Assembly (NCBI GenBank): GCA_038252945.1
Contig: JBBSHN010000065.1
Span: 1-14,151 of the forward strand
Direction of reading: 5' to 3'
Length of the DNA: 14,151 nucleotides
DNA from: JAUJOE01 sp038252945
Lineage (GTDB): Bacteria > Actinomycetota > Actinomycetes > Propionibacteriales > Nocardioidaceae
The position numbers and the translations under genes were made by a program. Of this stretch, positions 13,922 to 14,151 are shown in pieces (position 1 is the stretch's first letter; each line of letters begins with the position of its first letter). The notes beneath the pieces were generated by a model, which did no database searches, had not been told where the DNA came from, and worked only from the letters and a program-made list of their open reading frames with translations.

Positions 13922-14151
13922 TCAGAAGGGAGCGAACACCGCGACGGCCCTAGCGTCGGCGCCCGCGGGCTCGTACAGCGCGAGGAACTCGCCGGCCGGC
14001 GTTAGGAGCGCCACCGGACCCTGTTCGGCAATCCCACCAAGATCGAGCGGCACGCGGCGTCCGTTGCGGATGGCCGGGACGAGGTCCGTATCAATCTGGT
14101 ACGTCGAAAAGGCGCGCTGAGCCACGGCAGCCATGGACAGGACCGGAAGCC
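13922..14151 (-). CDS. truB: tRNA pseudouridine-55 synthase, C-terminal end (5' part outside window)
   Basis: The last ~75 residues of a minus-strand protein are visible, ending at 13922 and open to the right edge. They read LPVLSMAAVAQRAF, then LVPAIRNGRRVPLD, GPVALLTPAGEFLALYEP and a final AVAVFAP. This matches the C-terminal PUA-like domain of actinobacterial TruB, which makes pseudouridine 55 in tRNA. Its position directly upstream of ribF on the same strand supports the call. The catalytic domain is outside the window, so activity cannot be judged here. Confidence 0.82.
   Translation of the reverse strand, partial: LPVLSMAAVAQRAFSTYQIDTDLVPAIRNGRRVPLDLGGIAEQGPVALLTPAGEFLALYEPAGADARAVAVFAPF

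Overview
High-GC DNA with actinobacterial style: many GTG starts, strong GGAGG-type ribosome sites, tight stop/start overlaps, and a truB-ribF pair whose TruB tail is of the actinobacterial kind. I infer an actinomycete but cannot name a genus. No rRNA, tRNA, insertion sequence or CRISPR array was seen. No gene-free stretch exceeds about 200 bases; the longest is the truB-ribF spacer (13727-13921).

Left two thirds (1-7174, minus strand): one polycistronic catabolic operon read right to left. Its order is a SoxB-like FAD oxidoreductase, a GcvT/DmdA-like folate-binding protein, a betaine-homocysteine methyltransferase-like zinc enzyme, a methylenetetrahydrofolate reductase (MTHFR) homologue, then sarcosine oxidase subunits soxB, soxD and soxA. 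soxA runs off the left edge; soxG would be expected beyond it.

Middle (7175-11826, plus strand): a divergent IclR-type regulator, followed by an OpuC-type quaternary-amine ABC importer (permease, CBS-containing ATPase, second permease, lipoprotein binding protein). A carbon-nitrogen hydrolase gene (11892-12740) follows in the same direction. Near-identical copies of a palindrome, CCGTTGCC-N5-GGCAACG, lie in the divergent spacer before the IclR gene and just before the importer. This suggests that one IclR protein controls both the catabolic operon and the transporter.

Right end (12764-14151, minus strand): housekeeping ribF and the 3' end of truB. The nitrilase-family gene runs head-on into ribF. 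Many actinobacteria have rpsO after ribF, so the catabolic island may sit at that junction. A long, nearly perfect inverted repeat fills much of the truB-ribF gap.

Working model (inference): the importer brings in glycine betaine or a related methylated onium compound. The BHMT-like enzyme moves one methyl to homocysteine, the FAD oxidoreductase plus GcvT-like pair (resembling a split dimethylglycine dehydrogenase) removes the second, and SoxBDAG removes the third, giving glycine and methylene-folate. MTHFR would turn methylene-folate into methyl-folate. The true substrate is uncertain because substrate-contact residues in the BHMT-like protein differ from animal BHMT, and the GcvT-like protein has DMSP-demethylase-like features.
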